A stretch of DNA of 9,072 nucleotides from Bacteroidota bacterium (GTDB taxonomy: Bacteria > Bacteroidota > Bacteroidia > UBA7662 > CANHCV01): NCBI GenBank assembly GCA_027488715.1, contig JAIYBD010000017.1, positions 1 through 9,072 on the forward strand, given 5' to 3'. Positions 1-6,871 of this stretch are shown piece after piece (within the stretch, counting starts at the first letter, position 1; every line of letters starts with the position of its first letter). The translations under genes were made by a program, and so were the position numbers. Under the pieces are notes generated by a model. It was not told the DNA's origin. It made no database searches and saw only the letters and a program-made list of their open reading frames with translations.

Positions 1-119
1 CGAAGGTTGAAAGTCACCCCCGCCTGTCCGTTCCCACCAGCACGACCGGTGTTCAGGTACTGCGCATCAGCGCCGAATGCCGCAAGGGCCAACGCCAATC
101 CAAAGTAAAGTTTTTTCAT
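1..119 (-). CDS. Exported protein, N-terminal fragment (cut by left edge)
   Basis: The start codon is at 117-119 and the frame stays open to base 1, giving 39 complete codons. Residues 1-19 form a typical signal peptide: Lys-Lys at positions 2-3, a Leu/Ala/Phe-rich core, then A-D-A before Gln20, which fits signal peptidase I cleavage after Ala19. The start of the mature protein (YLNTGRAGGNGQAGVTFNL) is rich in Gly and Asn. That would suit an outer-membrane or secreted protein, but the fragment is too short to name a family. It follows valS on the same strand after 58 bp and has its own promoter-like element in that gap, so it need not depend on valS transcription. It was identified by reading the reverse strand directly. 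Exported: fairly sure. Function: unknown. Confidence 0.72.
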   Translation of the reverse strand, partial: MKKLYFGLALALAAFGADAQYLNTGRAGGNGQAGVTFNL

Positions 120-146
120 AAATATTGATTGATTAGTTTTCTTTCC

Positions 147-176
147 TAAAAGTACAACGATTTGTTCAAATTCCAA
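147..176 (-). promoter_or_regulatory. Bacteroidota-type promoter for the exported protein gene
   Basis: On the minus strand, TTG (176-174) is followed by a 19-bp spacer and TACTTTTA (154-147). This matches the Bacteroidota -33/-7 consensus TTG / TAnnTTTG except at the last base. It leaves a leader of roughly 20-25 nt before the start codon at 119. The -33 element begins immediately after the valS stop codon. This is a motif match only, with no transcription data. Confidence 0.5.
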
Positions 177-177
177 A

Positions 178-2796
178 TTACTGCAATTGTTTCAATGCAT
201 TTTGAAGCGATGATATTTTGGATTCGGCATCGGCCAATTTCTTTCGTTCATTGGCCACCACCGCTTCCGGTGCACCGGCAACAAATTTTTCATTGCTTAA
301 TTTCGCATTCACCGATTTCAAAAATCCTTCCTGGTAGGCAATTTCTTCCAAAATCTTTTGAATTTCTTCTTCTTTATTGATGCTTTGGCTCAAGGTGATG
401 TACGCCTCGTTGGTTCCCACCACCAAGGTTAATTTTCCTTCAGATGGAGCTTCCATGGCCACCAATTCTGAGGTATTACCCAATTTAACAATCATGCCCT
501 CCATGCGCTTCCATGCTGCAGAATGGGATGAAATTCCAACTTCCAACATTTCCTTGGGAGAAATTCCCTTTTGCTGCCGAAGATTTCTCAATTCAGAAAC
601 CAACGCAATGGCAGCATCTACATCCTCCAAAATAGAACGATCGAACGGTTGGGGTGTTGGCATTTGTGAAGTGGCCAAAAACGAAGTTGACCTGCCGAGA
701 TGACTCCATAACTCTTCGGTGATGAAAGGCATAAAGGGATGAAGAATGGACAACACATCGCCCATCAATTCCACGGTCGCCTCGTACGTAGCCCGATCGA
801 TGGGTGCACCGTAGGCGGGCTTGATCCACTCCAAATACCACGAACAGAAATCGTCCCAAACCAATTTGTACACCTTCATCAAGGCCTCACTCAAGCGGAA
901 TTTGGCATAATCGTCTTCCATTTCGGCCATCACCTGGTTCAATCGATGACGAAACCATTGAATGGCCGCCTGATTTCCCTCCACTGCACCATCCACCACT
1001 TCCCAGCCTTGGATCAATCGGAAGGCATTCCAAAGTTTATTACTAAAGTTTCTTCCTTGCTCGCACAATTTCTCGTCGAAAGGTAAATCGTTCCCCGCTG
1101 GCGAGCACAACAACATGCCCACCCGAACTCCATCGGCCCCGTACTGGGCAATCAAGTCCAACGGATCGGGTGAATTACCCAAACTTTTACTCATTTTCCG
1201 ACCCTGTTTGTCGCGAACGATCCCCGTTAGGTACACATTTTTGAACGGGGCCTTTCCGGTATAATGCTTTCCGGCCATGATCATTCTCGCCACCCAGAAA
1301 AACAAAATCTCGGGAGCCGTCACCAAATCGCTGGAGGGATAAAATTGCTTGAAATCCGGATTCTCGGGATGCGCTAACCCGTCGAAAACGGAAATGGGCC
1401 ACAACCAACTCGAAGCCCAAGTATCCAAAACGTCTTCATCTTGGCGCAAATCAGCCAAGGTTAATTGAGCATTTCCGGTTTTTAACTTGGCCTTTTCCAA
1501 GGCTTCTTCGGCCGTTGGTGCCACCACAAAATCGTTGGTTTCTCCCAAGTAAAACGCCGGAATGCGATGTCCCCACCACAACTGTCGACTCAAACACCAA
1601 TCGCGAACGTTTTCCATCCAGTGTTTGTAGGTGTTCACAAATTTATTGGGGATGAGATTAACTTCTCCATCGAGAACAGCATCCAACGCGGGTTTCGAAA
1701 ACTCTTGCATCTTCAAAAACCATTGCATGCTCAAGCGGGGTTCGATCACCGCATTGGTACGTTCGGAAACGCCGACCTGGTTGGTGTAATCTTTCAACTG
1801 ATCCAACAATCCGGCTTCTTCCAACGCCTTGATCATTTTTTTACGAACAATGAAGCGATCCTCTCCGATGAACAAACCTGCCGCTTCGCTCATCGTCCCG
1901 TCGGGATTGAATACATCGATCACCGGAAGCTGGTGACGTAAGCCGATTTCGTAATCGACCAAATCGTGGGCAGGGGTAACTTTCAAACAACCCGTTCCGA
2001 ATTCCATATCCAAAGCCGCATCGGCAATGATGGGAATCATTCGATTAACCAATGGAACTTGAACTTTTTTACCAACGAGATGGCGGTAGCGCTCATCGTC
2101 GGGGTGAACCGCAATGGCCACATCGCCCATGATGGTTTCCGGACGTGTTGTGGCAACCACCAAATGGCCAGATCCATCTTCCAGGGCATATTTTACGTAA
2201 CAAAGTTTGCCGTGGCTCTCTTTGTACAACACTTCTTCATCCGAAACCGCGGTTTGCGCTTGCGGATCCCAATTCACCATGCGAACACCGCGGTAAATGT
2301 ATCCTTGTTCATACAAATCACAGAACACCCGAATCACATCGCGGTAATAATCGGTATCCATGGTAAAATGGGTACGATCCCAATCGCAGGAAGCACCCAA
2401 TTTGCGCAATTGCTGTAAAATAATCCCACCGTATTTTTCTTTCCATTCAAAGGCATGGCCCAGGAATTCATCCCGAGAAAGGTCTAATTTCTTGATGCCT
2501 TGATCGGCCAAAAGCTTCACCACTTTAGCCTCAGTTGCAATGGAAGCATGGTCGGTTCCTGGAACCCAGCACGCGTTTTTTCCTTGCATTCTTGCCCGAC
2601 GTACCAAAACATCCTGAATGGTATTGTTGAGCATGTGTCCCATGTGCAACACCCCCGTTACGTTGGGAGGCGGGATGACCACGGTGTACGGCTCTTTCGA
2701 CGGATCGGGGGTTGCGGTGAAGCAATGTGCATCGATCCATGCGTTGTACCATTTTTCTTCAAAAAGTTCGGGTTGCCAAGTTTTAGAAAGCGACAT
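178..2796 (-). CDS. valS: Valyl-tRNA synthetase (class I, ValRS)
   Basis: This cytoplasmic enzyme charges tRNA-Val with valine using ATP and hydrolyses mischarged Thr-tRNA-Val. The 872-residue product has the whole class I layout. The HIGH-type motif is HMGH at 51-54, preceded by PPPNVTG. The CP1 editing domain lies around 210-345, with TTRPET at 216-221 and GTGCLKVTPAHD at 267-278. The KMSKS loop is at 534-538, and the anticodon-binding domain spans about 610-760, including HPFMPFITEELW at 686-697. A C-terminal coiled-coil tRNA-binding arm occupies about 803-872. Length is normal for bacterial ValRS. I chose the Met at 2796 (MSLSKTWQPELF). The same frame is open to 2940, but the extra 48 codons give an unrelated sequence lying over the end of recF. 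It sits 41 bp downstream of recF with its own -7 element. No truncation or lost catalytic motif is visible. Confidence 0.97.
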   Translation of the reverse strand: MSLSKTWQPELFEEKWYNAWIDAHCFTATPDPSKEPYTVVIPPPNVTGVLHMGHMLNNTIQDVLVRRARMQGKNACWVPGTDHASIATEAKVVKLLADQGIKKLDLSRDEFLGHAFEWKEKYGGIILQQLRKLGASCDWDRTHFTMDTDYYRDVIRVFCDLYEQGYIYRGVRMVNWDPQAQTAVSDEEVLYKESHGKLCYVKYALEDGSGHLVVATTRPETIMGDVAIAVHPDDERYRHLVGKKVQVPLVNRMIPIIADAALDMEFGTGCLKVTPAHDLVDYEIGLRHQLPVIDVFNPDGTMSEAAGLFIGEDRFIVRKKMIKALEEAGLLDQLKDYTNQVGVSERTNAVIEPRLSMQWFLKMQEFSKPALDAVLDGEVNLIPNKFVNTYKHWMENVRDWCLSRQLWWGHRIPAFYLGETNDFVVAPTAEEALEKAKLKTGNAQLTLADLRQDEDVLDTWASSWLWPISVFDGLAHPENPDFKQFYPSSDLVTAPEILFFWVARMIMAGKHYTGKAPFKNVYLTGIVRDKQGRKMSKSLGNSPDPLDLIAQYGADGVRVGMLLCSPAGNDLPFDEKLCEQGRNFSNKLWNAFRLIQGWEVVDGAVEGNQAAIQWFRHRLNQVMAEMEDDYAKFRLSEALMKVYKLVWDDFCSWYLEWIKPAYGAPIDRATYEATVELMGDVLSILHPFMPFITEELWSHLGRSTSFLATSQMPTPQPFDRSILEDVDAAIALVSELRNLRQQKGISPKEMLEVGISSHSAAWKRMEGMIVKLGNTSELVAMEAPSEGKLTLVVGTNEAYITLSQSINKEEEIQKILEEIAYQEGFLKSVNAKLSNEKFVAGAPEAVVANERKKLADAESKISSLQNALKQLQ

Positions 2797-2814
2797 AATA
2801 AGGAAAATAAAAAA

Positions 2815-2822
2815 CAAAAATA
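2815..2822 (-). promoter_or_regulatory. Promoter -7 element for valS
   Basis: The minus strand reads TATTTTTG, a perfect TAnnTTTG, inside the 41-bp gap between recF and valS. It is about 18 bp before the valS start codon, so the leader would be very short. No clear TTG lies 19-20 bp upstream, where the sequence reads TTT, so the -33 half is weak. The identical octamer lies upstream of the HNH gene at 8361-8368. Confidence 0.4.
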
Positions 2823-2825
2823 CGG

Positions 2826-2847
2826 AAAAAAACCGGCTTATAAACCG
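2826..2847 (-). terminator. Short intrinsic terminator candidate at the recF 3' end
   Basis: The minus strand reads CGGTT-TATA-AGCCG (2847-2834), a 5-bp stem including one G-T wobble with a 4-nt loop. After one G comes a run of seven T (2832-2826). The recF TAA stop (2840-2838) lies within the loop and 3' arm. The T-tract is good but the stem is short, so termination may be weak and some readthrough into valS is plausible. Confidence 0.4.
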
Positions 2848-3866
2848 ATGAAATCCATGGAACCTCCAATCAAATCCTGACTGCGTTCGCGTTGGGTGTC
2901 GGTAATGAAGAGTTGGGCAAAATTTTGCTCCTGCACCCACTCCAATAGGCGTTTTAATCGCTGCTGATCGAGCTTCTCAAATAAATCGTCGAATAGCAGC
3001 GTTGGAGGAATGGATTGTTCTTGAGACAACCGTTTGATTTGAGCCAATTTGATGGAGAATACGAGGCTTTTTTGTTGCCCCTGGCTCGCAAATTTCTTCA
3101 CGGAAAATCCATCCAACTTCCATTCGATATCGTCGGCTTGGGGCCCCGCCAAATTCCTTCCCGATGCTTTTTCCTGAGCCGATGCGGGGCCGAATTCCGA
3201 AGGTAGATACTCGACCGTTGGAATTTCCCTCCCCCCACTGATGTTGGAATAAATCTCCACCAATTCGGGCGACAGCGCTTCAATAAATGCTTTTCTTCGG
3301 TTTTGAAGAAGGGAGGCCAATGGCCCCATTTTCATTTCCGTAAATTCCAATAGAAAAGGATCAACAGATTGATGTTCAGAAATTTGTTTGAGGATGGCCG
3401 ATCGTTGCTTCAGCCATTTCTGGTATTCGGTGAGGGCCGCAAGGTACTCGGAATCGACCTGACACAAAAAGCGGTCCATCATCTTCCTTCGTTCTTCGCT
3501 ACCGCCCAAAATGAGTCCAGTGTCGGAAGGAGCCACCATCACCACGGGGCGTTTTCCTATGAGCGATTTGGCGGTGACCTTGTATCTATTTTCCCGAATT
3601 ACCTTACCTTTGCCCTCTTCCCAACCCATAAAAACGTGACCATCGGAAAAATTTCCCTCCAAAGTGTACATGGCAGCTCCAAACTGAACATTGTGCTGAT
3701 CGATGGATTTAAAATAACTTTTGGTCAGGCACAAATGATGGATGGAATCGATGAGATTGGTCTTTCCCAAACCGTTTAATCCGTGAATAACAACGACTTT
3801 CTCCTCGAACTGACAGGTCAATTCGGGCAAGTTTCGGAACTGAAATAATTTAAGTTGATGGAGCAA
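2838..3866 (-). CDS. recF: DNA replication and repair protein RecF
   Basis: RecF is an SMC/Rad50-like ATPase that, with RecO and RecR, loads RecA onto gapped DNA and helps stalled replication forks recover. The 342-residue product has a Walker A motif at 29-36 (GLNGLGKT), a family element at 240-246 (AGPQADD), an ABC signature at 261-266 (SQGQQK), and a Walker B with D-loop at 290-300 (LLFDDLFEKLD). The start codon is TTG at 3866-3864. It is chosen because the following residues, LHQLKLFQFRNL, match the usual RecF N-terminus just before the first strand. An in-frame TAG lies not far upstream, and the next internal Met (residue 66) falls after Walker A. The common GPH in the AGPxxDD element reads GPQ here. 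The gene diverges from pdhA across 60 bp, and valS follows downstream. Confidence 0.95.
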   Translation of the reverse strand: MLHQLKLFQFRNLPELTCQFEEKVVVIHGLNGLGKTNLIDSIHHLCLTKSYFKSIDQHNVQFGAAMYTLEGNFSDGHVFMGWEEGKGKVIRENRYKVTAKSLIGKRPVVMVAPSDTGLILGGSEERRKMMDRFLCQVDSEYLAALTEYQKWLKQRSAILKQISEHQSVDPFLLEFTEMKMGPLASLLQNRRKAFIEALSPELVEIYSNISGGREIPTVEYLPSEFGPASAQEKASGRNLAGPQADDIEWKLDGFSVKKFASQGQQKSLVFSIKLAQIKRLSQEQSIPPTLLFDDLFEKLDQQRLKRLLEWVQEQNFAQLFITDTQRERSQDLIGGSMDFIGL

Positions 3867-3868
3867 CG

Positions 3869-3899
3869 TTGGGGATTGAATGGTTTGTTGTATTTTTAC
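3869..3899 (+). promoter_or_regulatory. Bacteroidota-type promoter for pdhA
   Basis: TTG at 3869-3871, a 19-bp spacer, then TATTTTTAC at 3891-3899, close to the TAnnTTTG consensus with A for the final G. Transcription would begin about 20-25 nt before the pdhA ATG at 3927. The -33 TTG is only two bases from the recF TTG start codon on the other strand, so this promoter fills almost the whole divergent gap. Confidence 0.5.
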
Positions 3900-3926
3900 G
3901 CGCTATTAAAAAAAGCACAGAAAAGC

Positions 3927-4922
3927 ATGGCAAAAATAAACATCACCAAGGAAACCTACTTAAAATGGTTTGAAAGTATGGTGTTGATGCGCAAATTTGA
4001 AGAGAAATGCGCTCAAGTTTATGGGAATCAGAAGATCAAAGGATTTCTTCACCTGTACAACGGACAAGAAGCTGTTGTGGCGGGCACCTATTCGGTGATT
4101 AACAAAAACGACCGGGTGATTACGGCTTACCGCGATCACGCCCATGCTCTTGCTGCAGGAATTACTCCCAATGCTTGCATGGCCGAATTGTACGGTCGTA
4201 GCACCGGATGTTCCAAAGGAAAAGGCGGTTCCATGCACTTCTTTTCCAAAGAACATAACTTTTTTGGCGGTCACGGCATCGTAGGCGGACAAATTCCCCT
4301 TGGCGCTGGTTTAGCTTTTGCCGATAAATACTTAGAAACAGGTTCGGTAACGGTAGCTTACATGGGCGATGGTGCTGTTCGCCAAGGAGCAGTTCACGAG
4401 GCCTTTAATATGGCGATGAACTGGAAATTACCCGTGATTTTTGTTTGCGAAAACAACGGATATGCCATGGGAACCTCGGTAGAGCGTACCGCCAACACCG
4501 AAGATATTTACAAACTCGGCTTGGCGTACGACATGCCTTGCATGCCGGTAGATGGCATGAGCTGCGAGGCCGTGCATAAAGCCATGGACGAAGCCGTTGA
4601 TCGCGCACGCCGCGGAGACGGTCCTACATTTTTAGAAATTCGCACCTATCGCTTCCGCGGACACTCCATGTCGGATCCTCAGAAATACCGTACCAAAGAA
4701 GAGGTAGAGGAATACAAAAAACAAGATCCCATTGAAGTAGTTCGGGATATCATCATCAAAAAGAAATGGGCAAAAACTTCTGAATTGGAAGCCATTGAAG
4801 CCCAAATGAAAAAAGTGGTGGAGGAAGCCGAACAGTTTGCCGAAAACTCTCCTTGGCCCGATGAATCGGAATTATACACCGACAATTACACCCAGGCCGA
4901 CTACCCATTTATCATGGATTAA
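3927..4922 (+). CDS. pdhA: Pyruvate dehydrogenase E1 component, alpha subunit
   Basis: This is the alpha subunit of the thiamine-diphosphate-dependent E1 enzyme, which decarboxylates pyruvate and passes the acetyl group to lipoyl-E2, linking glycolysis to acetyl-CoA. The 331-residue protein shows the E1 alpha hallmarks: GFLHLYNGQEAV at 39-50, YRDHAHAL at 68-75, the ThDP/Mg motif GDGAVRQG at 147-154 ending in NN at 176-177, and the active-site loop YRFRGHSMSDPQKYRTKEE from 241. The ATG at 3927 gives MAKINITKETY, the expected N-terminus. The frame is open from 3855, but those 24 extra codons include the promoter and overlap the recF start, so I reject them. The E1 beta and E2 genes that often accompany pdhA are not downstream and must lie elsewhere. 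A branched-chain 2-oxoacid E1 alpha is less likely given the SMSDP loop. Confidence 0.93.
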   Translation: MAKINITKETYLKWFESMVLMRKFEEKCAQVYGNQKIKGFLHLYNGQEAVVAGTYSVINKNDRVITAYRDHAHALAAGITPNACMAELYGRSTGCSKGKGGSMHFFSKEHNFFGGHGIVGGQIPLGAGLAFADKYLETGSVTVAYMGDGAVRQGAVHEAFNMAMNWKLPVIFVCENNGYAMGTSVERTANTEDIYKLGLAYDMPCMPVDGMSCEAVHKAMDEAVDRARRGDGPTFLEIRTYRFRGHSMSDPQKYRTKEEVEEYKKQDPIEVVRDIIIKKKWAKTSELEAIEAQMKKVVEEAEQFAENSPWPDESELYTDNYTQADYPFIMD

Positions 4923-4940
4923 AAATTCAACCCTTTTTGT

Positions 4941-4948
4941 TAACTTTG
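4941..4948 (+). promoter_or_regulatory. Promoter -7 element for the TPR-ribH operon
   Basis: TAACTTTG followed by CA is a perfect TAnnTTTG match in the 44-bp gap after pdhA. It is 18 bp before the ATG at 4967, implying a very short leader. The position for the -33 TTG (4919-4921) reads TTA. No terminator hairpin is visible after pdhA, so readthrough could also feed the operon. The leader is far too short for an FMN riboswitch ahead of ribH. Confidence 0.45.
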
Positions 4949-4966
4949 CAATTCAATTCGTAAATC

Positions 4967-5662
4967 ATGTCACAACAAAACGAAGAAAACGTTTTCAATT
5001 TAGAAAACATCAACGTTGAAGAAACTTTAGGAAAAGCGGAAATGTTCATCCGCAAAAACCGCAATATTTTAATTGGAGTTGCTGTAGGTTTGTTGGCCAT
5101 CATCGGTGGCTTGTACTACTACAACAACGTTTATCTTCCTGAAATGATCATGGAAGGAAACGATGCTTCCATGGATGCTCGCACCTATTTGAAGCAGAAC
5201 GATTTGGACAAAGCCTTGAAGGGCGATGGGAAAAACATGGGTTTCTTGGCGTTGGCCGATGAATATAGTGGAACTCCCGTTGGAGATCGCGCTCATTACT
5301 ACGCAGCAACGATTTTGATGACCCAAGGAAAATTCCAAGATGCCATCGAACATTTGGAAGCATACCACCCCGGCGATTTGATTACGGAATCTTTGGCCAT
5401 GGGTTTGATCGGCGATTGCCAGGTTGAGTTGAACAAAAAAGAAGATGCATTGGCTCAATACGAAAAAGCTGCAGCAAACAATGCCAACAATTTGACCACG
5501 CCTTTGTTCCTTTTCAAAGCCGGCATGTTGGCCGAAGAATTGAACAAGTCCGATAAAGCTATCGAATTGTATAAAAAAATCAAGGCCGATTACCGCAGTT
5601 CCGACCAAGGAATGGACATCGACAAATACATCGCAAGAGCTGAAGCAAAATCAGGAAAATAA
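4967..5662 (+). CDS. Membrane-anchored tetratricopeptide-repeat protein (YfgM-like)
   Basis: The 231-residue protein has a short polar N-terminus (1-32), one membrane segment at about 33-52 (NILIGVAVGLLAIIGGLYYY), and a helical, soluble remainder. This is the layout of YfgM/UPF0070-type proteins, which hold TPR helices on the outer face of the inner membrane and work near the Sec translocon and chaperones. TPR-like helical pairs are visible at about 106-135 (AHYYAATILMTQGKFQDAIE), 140-172 (LAMGLIGDCQVELNKKEDAL) and 181-212 (LFLFKAGMLAEELNKSDKAI). The ATG at 4967 begins the membrane-anchored form and lies just after a -7 element. The stop codon overlaps the ribH start as TAATG, so the two are coupled. 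The topology and repeats are visible; the cellular role is inferred from the family. Confidence 0.85.
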   Translation: MSQQNEENVFNLENINVEETLGKAEMFIRKNRNILIGVAVGLLAIIGGLYYYNNVYLPEMIMEGNDASMDARTYLKQNDLDKALKGDGKNMGFLALADEYSGTPVGDRAHYYAATILMTQGKFQDAIEHLEAYHPGDLITESLAMGLIGDCQVELNKKEDALAQYEKAAANNANNLTTPLFLFKAGMLAEELNKSDKAIELYKKIKADYRSSDQGMDIDKYIARAEAKSGK

Positions 5663-6153
5663 TGGCTACCGCAATTTCGGCAATCCCGAATTTTGATGTA
5701 ACCCAGCTTAAAAACCCACATAATATCCGAGTAGGAATCGTTACTGCTCAATGGAATAACGACATTACAGGGCCCATGGAACAAGGGGCCCTTGCTGTTT
5801 TAGAAAAGGCTGGACTTATCCCCGAAAATATACGGGCAGCTTCCGTACCTGGAAGTTATGAATTGCCCGTTGCTGCCCGTTGGATGCTGGAATCTGGATG
5901 CGACGCCGTGGTATGTATCGGCTGTTTGATCAAGGGCGACACCCCTCACTTTGAATTTATTTCTGAATCGGTGGCAAAAGGATTGATGGATTTAAATCTG
6001 CAATCCGGAAAACCCGTCATTTTTGCCGTGATTACCACGCTCACCCACGAGCAAGCCCTCGATCGAGCAGGCGGGAAATTGGGAAACAAAGGAGCCGAAG
6101 GAGCCGAAGCTGCTTTGCACATGGTTCAGTTAAAGCAACAACTTCTTCCCTAA
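5662..6153 (+). CDS. ribH: 6,7-dimethyl-8-ribityllumazine synthase
   Basis: This enzyme carries out the penultimate step of riboflavin synthesis, condensing 5-amino-6-ribitylaminouracil with 3,4-dihydroxy-2-butanone 4-phosphate to give lumazine. It usually assembles into a hollow icosahedral or pentameric particle. At 163 residues the length is normal. Motifs are VPGSYELP at 62-69, GCLIKGDTPHFEFIS at 87-101 and DRAGGKLGNKG at 134-144. The catalytic set His96, Arg135 and Lys143 has the same spacing as His88, Arg127 and Lys135 of the Bacillus subtilis enzyme. The TTD that usually precedes the EQA helix reads TTL here (125-127). The ATG overlaps the previous stop by one base. The next gene begins after a single base, so ribH sits in a coupled operon, and no FMN riboswitch is present nearby. 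No other rib gene is in the window. Confidence 0.96.
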   Translation: MATAISAIPNFDVTQLKNPHNIRVGIVTAQWNNDITGPMEQGALAVLEKAGLIPENIRAASVPGSYELPVAARWMLESGCDAVVCIGCLIKGDTPHFEFISESVAKGLMDLNLQSGKPVIFAVITTLTHEQALDRAGGKLGNKGAEGAEAALHMVQLKQQLLP

Positions 6154-6154
6154 A

Positions 6155-6871
6155 ATGAATTCAGAATTAGGCACCCTCTTTCTGGTTCCTTGTCATTTGT
6201 CAGAAGACAATAAATCGAACATCTTACCGGCCTATACCGTTGAAATTGCCCAGGATTTGATTCATTGGGTAGCAGAAAATGAGAAAACCGCCCGACGATT
6301 TTTACGCGATATGGGCACAAAAGTCGGATTAAACGACCTTCAGTTTTCTTTGTTAACGAAAGATACCAAGCCCGAACACGTTAAAAGTTTACTACAACCC
6401 CTATTCGAAGGCCACTCGGTAGGATTGATGAGCGAAGCCGGATGTCCGGCGGTGGCCGACCCTGGCAACATTTTGGTAGCAGCAGCCCATCAATGGGGAA
6501 TCAGAGTCGTTCCGCTGGTGGGGCCTTCGTCCATTTTAATGGCCTTGATGGCCAGCGGCATGAGTGGACAACAATTTGCCTTCCATGGTTACTTGCCGAT
6601 CGATCGGGAGCAGCGGAAAAAAGCGCTTCTAGAATTGGAAATGAATGCTAAGAAGCGGAAACAAACGCAAATTTTTATGGAAACACCGTTTCGAAACGAT
6701 GCCTTATTGGAAGATGCGTTGAAATGGTTACAACCTTCTACCCGCTTAAGTGCTTCGGTTGATCTAACCGGTAGCACCGAATGGAATTTCTCGGGCACGG
6801 TAGCTCAATGGCGAAAATCAGAAATTCCTTCCTTACACAAAAGATTGGCCGTATTTTGTCTTCTAGCATGA
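6155..6871 (+). CDS. SAM-dependent methyltransferase, tetrapyrrole methylase fold (compact RsmI-like)
   Basis: The 238-residue protein belongs to the tetrapyrrole methylase superfamily and resembles RsmI/YraL, the 16S rRNA C1402 2'-O-methyltransferase. The N-terminus GTLFLVPCHLSE corresponds to the GTLYLVATPIGN strand of RsmI. GLMSEAGCPAVADPG at 90-104 and PLVGPSSILMALMASGM at 120-136 are the characteristic SAM-pocket and substrate loops, followed by FHGYLP at 143-148. It departs from RsmI in two ways. The AEDTRHT-like motif is replaced by ENEKTARRFL at 41-50, and the protein is about 45 residues shorter, without the usual C-terminal domain. It may therefore be a Bacteroidota paralogue with a different substrate. 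It begins one base after the ribH stop and ends in an ATGA overlap with the acyltransferase gene. Fold: confident. Substrate: unknown. Confidence 0.85.
   Translation: MNSELGTLFLVPCHLSEDNKSNILPAYTVEIAQDLIHWVAENEKTARRFLRDMGTKVGLNDLQFSLLTKDTKPEHVKSLLQPLFEGHSVGLMSEAGCPAVADPGNILVAAAHQWGIRVVPLVGPSSILMALMASGMSGQQFAFHGYLPIDREQRKKALLELEMNAKKRKQTQIFMETPFRNDALLEDALKWLQPSTRLSASVDLTGSTEWNFSGTVAQWRKSEIPSLHKRLAVFCLLA

Noticed and set aside
593..859. Frames inside valS on both strands, such as this 88-codon one
   Set aside because: All lie within the well-supported valS frame and show no motif of their own.
2797..2940. 48-codon N-terminal extension of valS
   Set aside because: The extension is unlike any ValRS N-terminus, lies across the recF 3' end and would run through the promoter element. 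The Met at 2796 gives the normal start.
3855..3926. 24-codon N-terminal extension of pdhA
   Set aside because: It overlaps the recF start and contains the likely pdhA promoter. The Met at 3927 matches the family.
2838..3927. Replication origin near recF
   Set aside because: recF is close to oriC in some phyla, but I see no DnaA-box cluster, dnaA or dnaN here.
4923..4966. FMN riboswitch ahead of the ribH operon
   Set aside because: The gap is only 44 bp, too short for the aptamer, and none of its conserved sequence is present.
6781..6867. Longer start for the PlsC-type acyltransferase
   Set aside because: It would be a deep overlap with the methylase gene in another frame. The ATGA overlap at 6868 is a standard coupled start.
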